Assembly: GCA_030457805.1 (NCBI GenBank)
Contig: JAKDUG010000004.1
Coordinates: 1 to 34,992 of the forward strand
Source of the DNA: Psychroflexus sp.
GTDB lineage: Bacteria; Bacteroidota; Bacteroidia; Flavobacteriales; Flavobacteriaceae
DNA length: 34,992 nt
Direction: 5' to 3'
In this document: positions 34,697 through 34,992 of the stretch, piece after piece
How positions within the stretch are numbered: the first letter of the stretch is position 1
Layout: the number at the start of each line of letters is the position of its first letter
Program-made: the position numbers and the translations under genes
The notes under the pieces: generated by a model
Seen by the model: the letters and a program-made list of their open reading frames with translations, nothing else
Databases searched by the model: none
Told to the model about the DNA's origin: nothing

Positions 34697-34992
34697 TTAA
34701 TTTGTTAAAAAACTGAGGTAATACGAAGTGTAATTGTGTTTGAAAATAGCATTGTAATGTTTGAGTTGCTGTTGTGAGAATTTCGCTTCAGCTTCTAAAA
34801 CCTCAGTCGACTTTTCTAAGCCTTCTGCAAAACGATCTTCTTTGATGCGTAAAGATTCTTTAGCCTGCTCCACAGAAATGGCTGTTGTCTCTACTTCATT
34901 CAAGGCATCTTGATAATTGCGTTTTGCTTTTTGTAAAGTGTACGTCCCTGATATAGGTTGACCACATAAATCAAAGTGTAAGCTTATGAAAG
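34697..34992 (-). CDS. TolC-type outer-membrane efflux protein (3' end only)
   Basis: Partial gene cut by the window edge; 97 codons remain. The ORF track begins it at a TTG (34903), but the frame stays open to 34992 (reading LQKAKRNYQDALNEVE across the supposed start), so this is an interior fragment and not a short gene. The long amphipathic helix QAKESLRIKEDRFAEGLEKS and STEVLEAEAKFSQQQLKHYN is the standard C-terminal TolC helix pair, ending NYTSYYLSFLTN. It is the first visible gene of the efflux operon; any regulator or promoter lies outside the window. Confidence 0.88.
   Translation of the reverse strand, partial: FISLHFDLCGQPISGTYTLQKAKRNYQDALNEVETTAISVEQAKESLRIKEDRFAEGLEKSTEVLEAEAKFSQQQLKHYNAIFKHNYTSYYLSFLTN

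Noticed and set aside
34697-34903. 68-aa ORF as a separate small gene
   Set aside because: The frame is open to the window edge and the sequence is the C-terminal helix region of a TolC-type protein.

Overview
The window is an ordinary-looking chromosomal segment from a member of the Bacteroidota, most likely the family Flavobacteriaceae. Four things support this: the base composition is AT-rich; transcription-unit leaders repeatedly carry the Bacteroidota -7 promoter element TAnnTTTG and lack Shine-Dalgarno sequences; DUF4270, a short GT5-type 'starch synthase' and small proteins flanking pheS are present; and the atpD-atpC pair is separated from the other ATP synthase genes. Genes are densely packed, the longest gene-free stretch is under 200 bp, and I see no tRNA, rRNA, CRISPR, insertion sequence, prophage or attachment site. 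Base and codon use look even throughout, so I see no sign of an acquired island.

Layout. (1) 46-672: beta-carbonic anhydrase. (2) 713-8280: a haem region. Ferrochelatase hemH and a MATE exporter form a minus-strand pair. A minus-strand AraC-type regulator lies divergent to hemA-hemC-hemD-hemE, which ends in a perfect hairpin terminator. (3) 8428-9795: both subunits of a 3-oxoacid CoA-transferase, then a hairpin terminator shared with convergent lpxB (9853-10971). (4) 11085-15075: yicC-gmk-nadD-gpsA-EamA transporter, one tightly spaced unit. (5) 15082-16939, minus strand: a 118-aa protein, pheS and a 131-aa protein. CvpA (16983-17492) diverges from this group. (6) 17550-23713, minus strand: atpD-atpC, and upstream a three-gene unit of truncated GT5 protein, DUF4270 lipoprotein and glmS. 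(7) 23813-30099: panC-panD-LPG_synthase_TM protein-esterase-like protein-radA, then an mltD-like lytic transglycosylase with LysM repeats and a strong terminator. (8) 30182-34992, minus strand: a tripartite RND efflux operon (TolC-type protein cut by the window edge, HlyD adaptor lipoprotein, RND pump) ending in a small DUF2892 membrane protein.

How they work together. The haem block holds glutamyl-tRNA reductase (first committed step), the three enzymes from porphobilinogen to coproporphyrinogen III, and the iron-insertion step. hemL, hemB and the oxidative steps must lie elsewhere. The other units are core housekeeping: nucleotide, NAD and phospholipid precursors, lipid A, pantothenate, amino sugars, ATP synthesis, phenylalanyl-tRNA, DNA repair and wall turnover.

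I did not find a convincing new system. The best leads are a Cys-rich insert in ferrochelatase that may hold an Fe-S cluster, a glycogen-synthase-like protein lacking the acceptor loop and the whole C-terminal domain in an operon with DUF4270 and glmS, and an esterase-fold protein whose nucleophile Ser is replaced by Asp. The promoter-element pattern also allows several annotated starts to be corrected.
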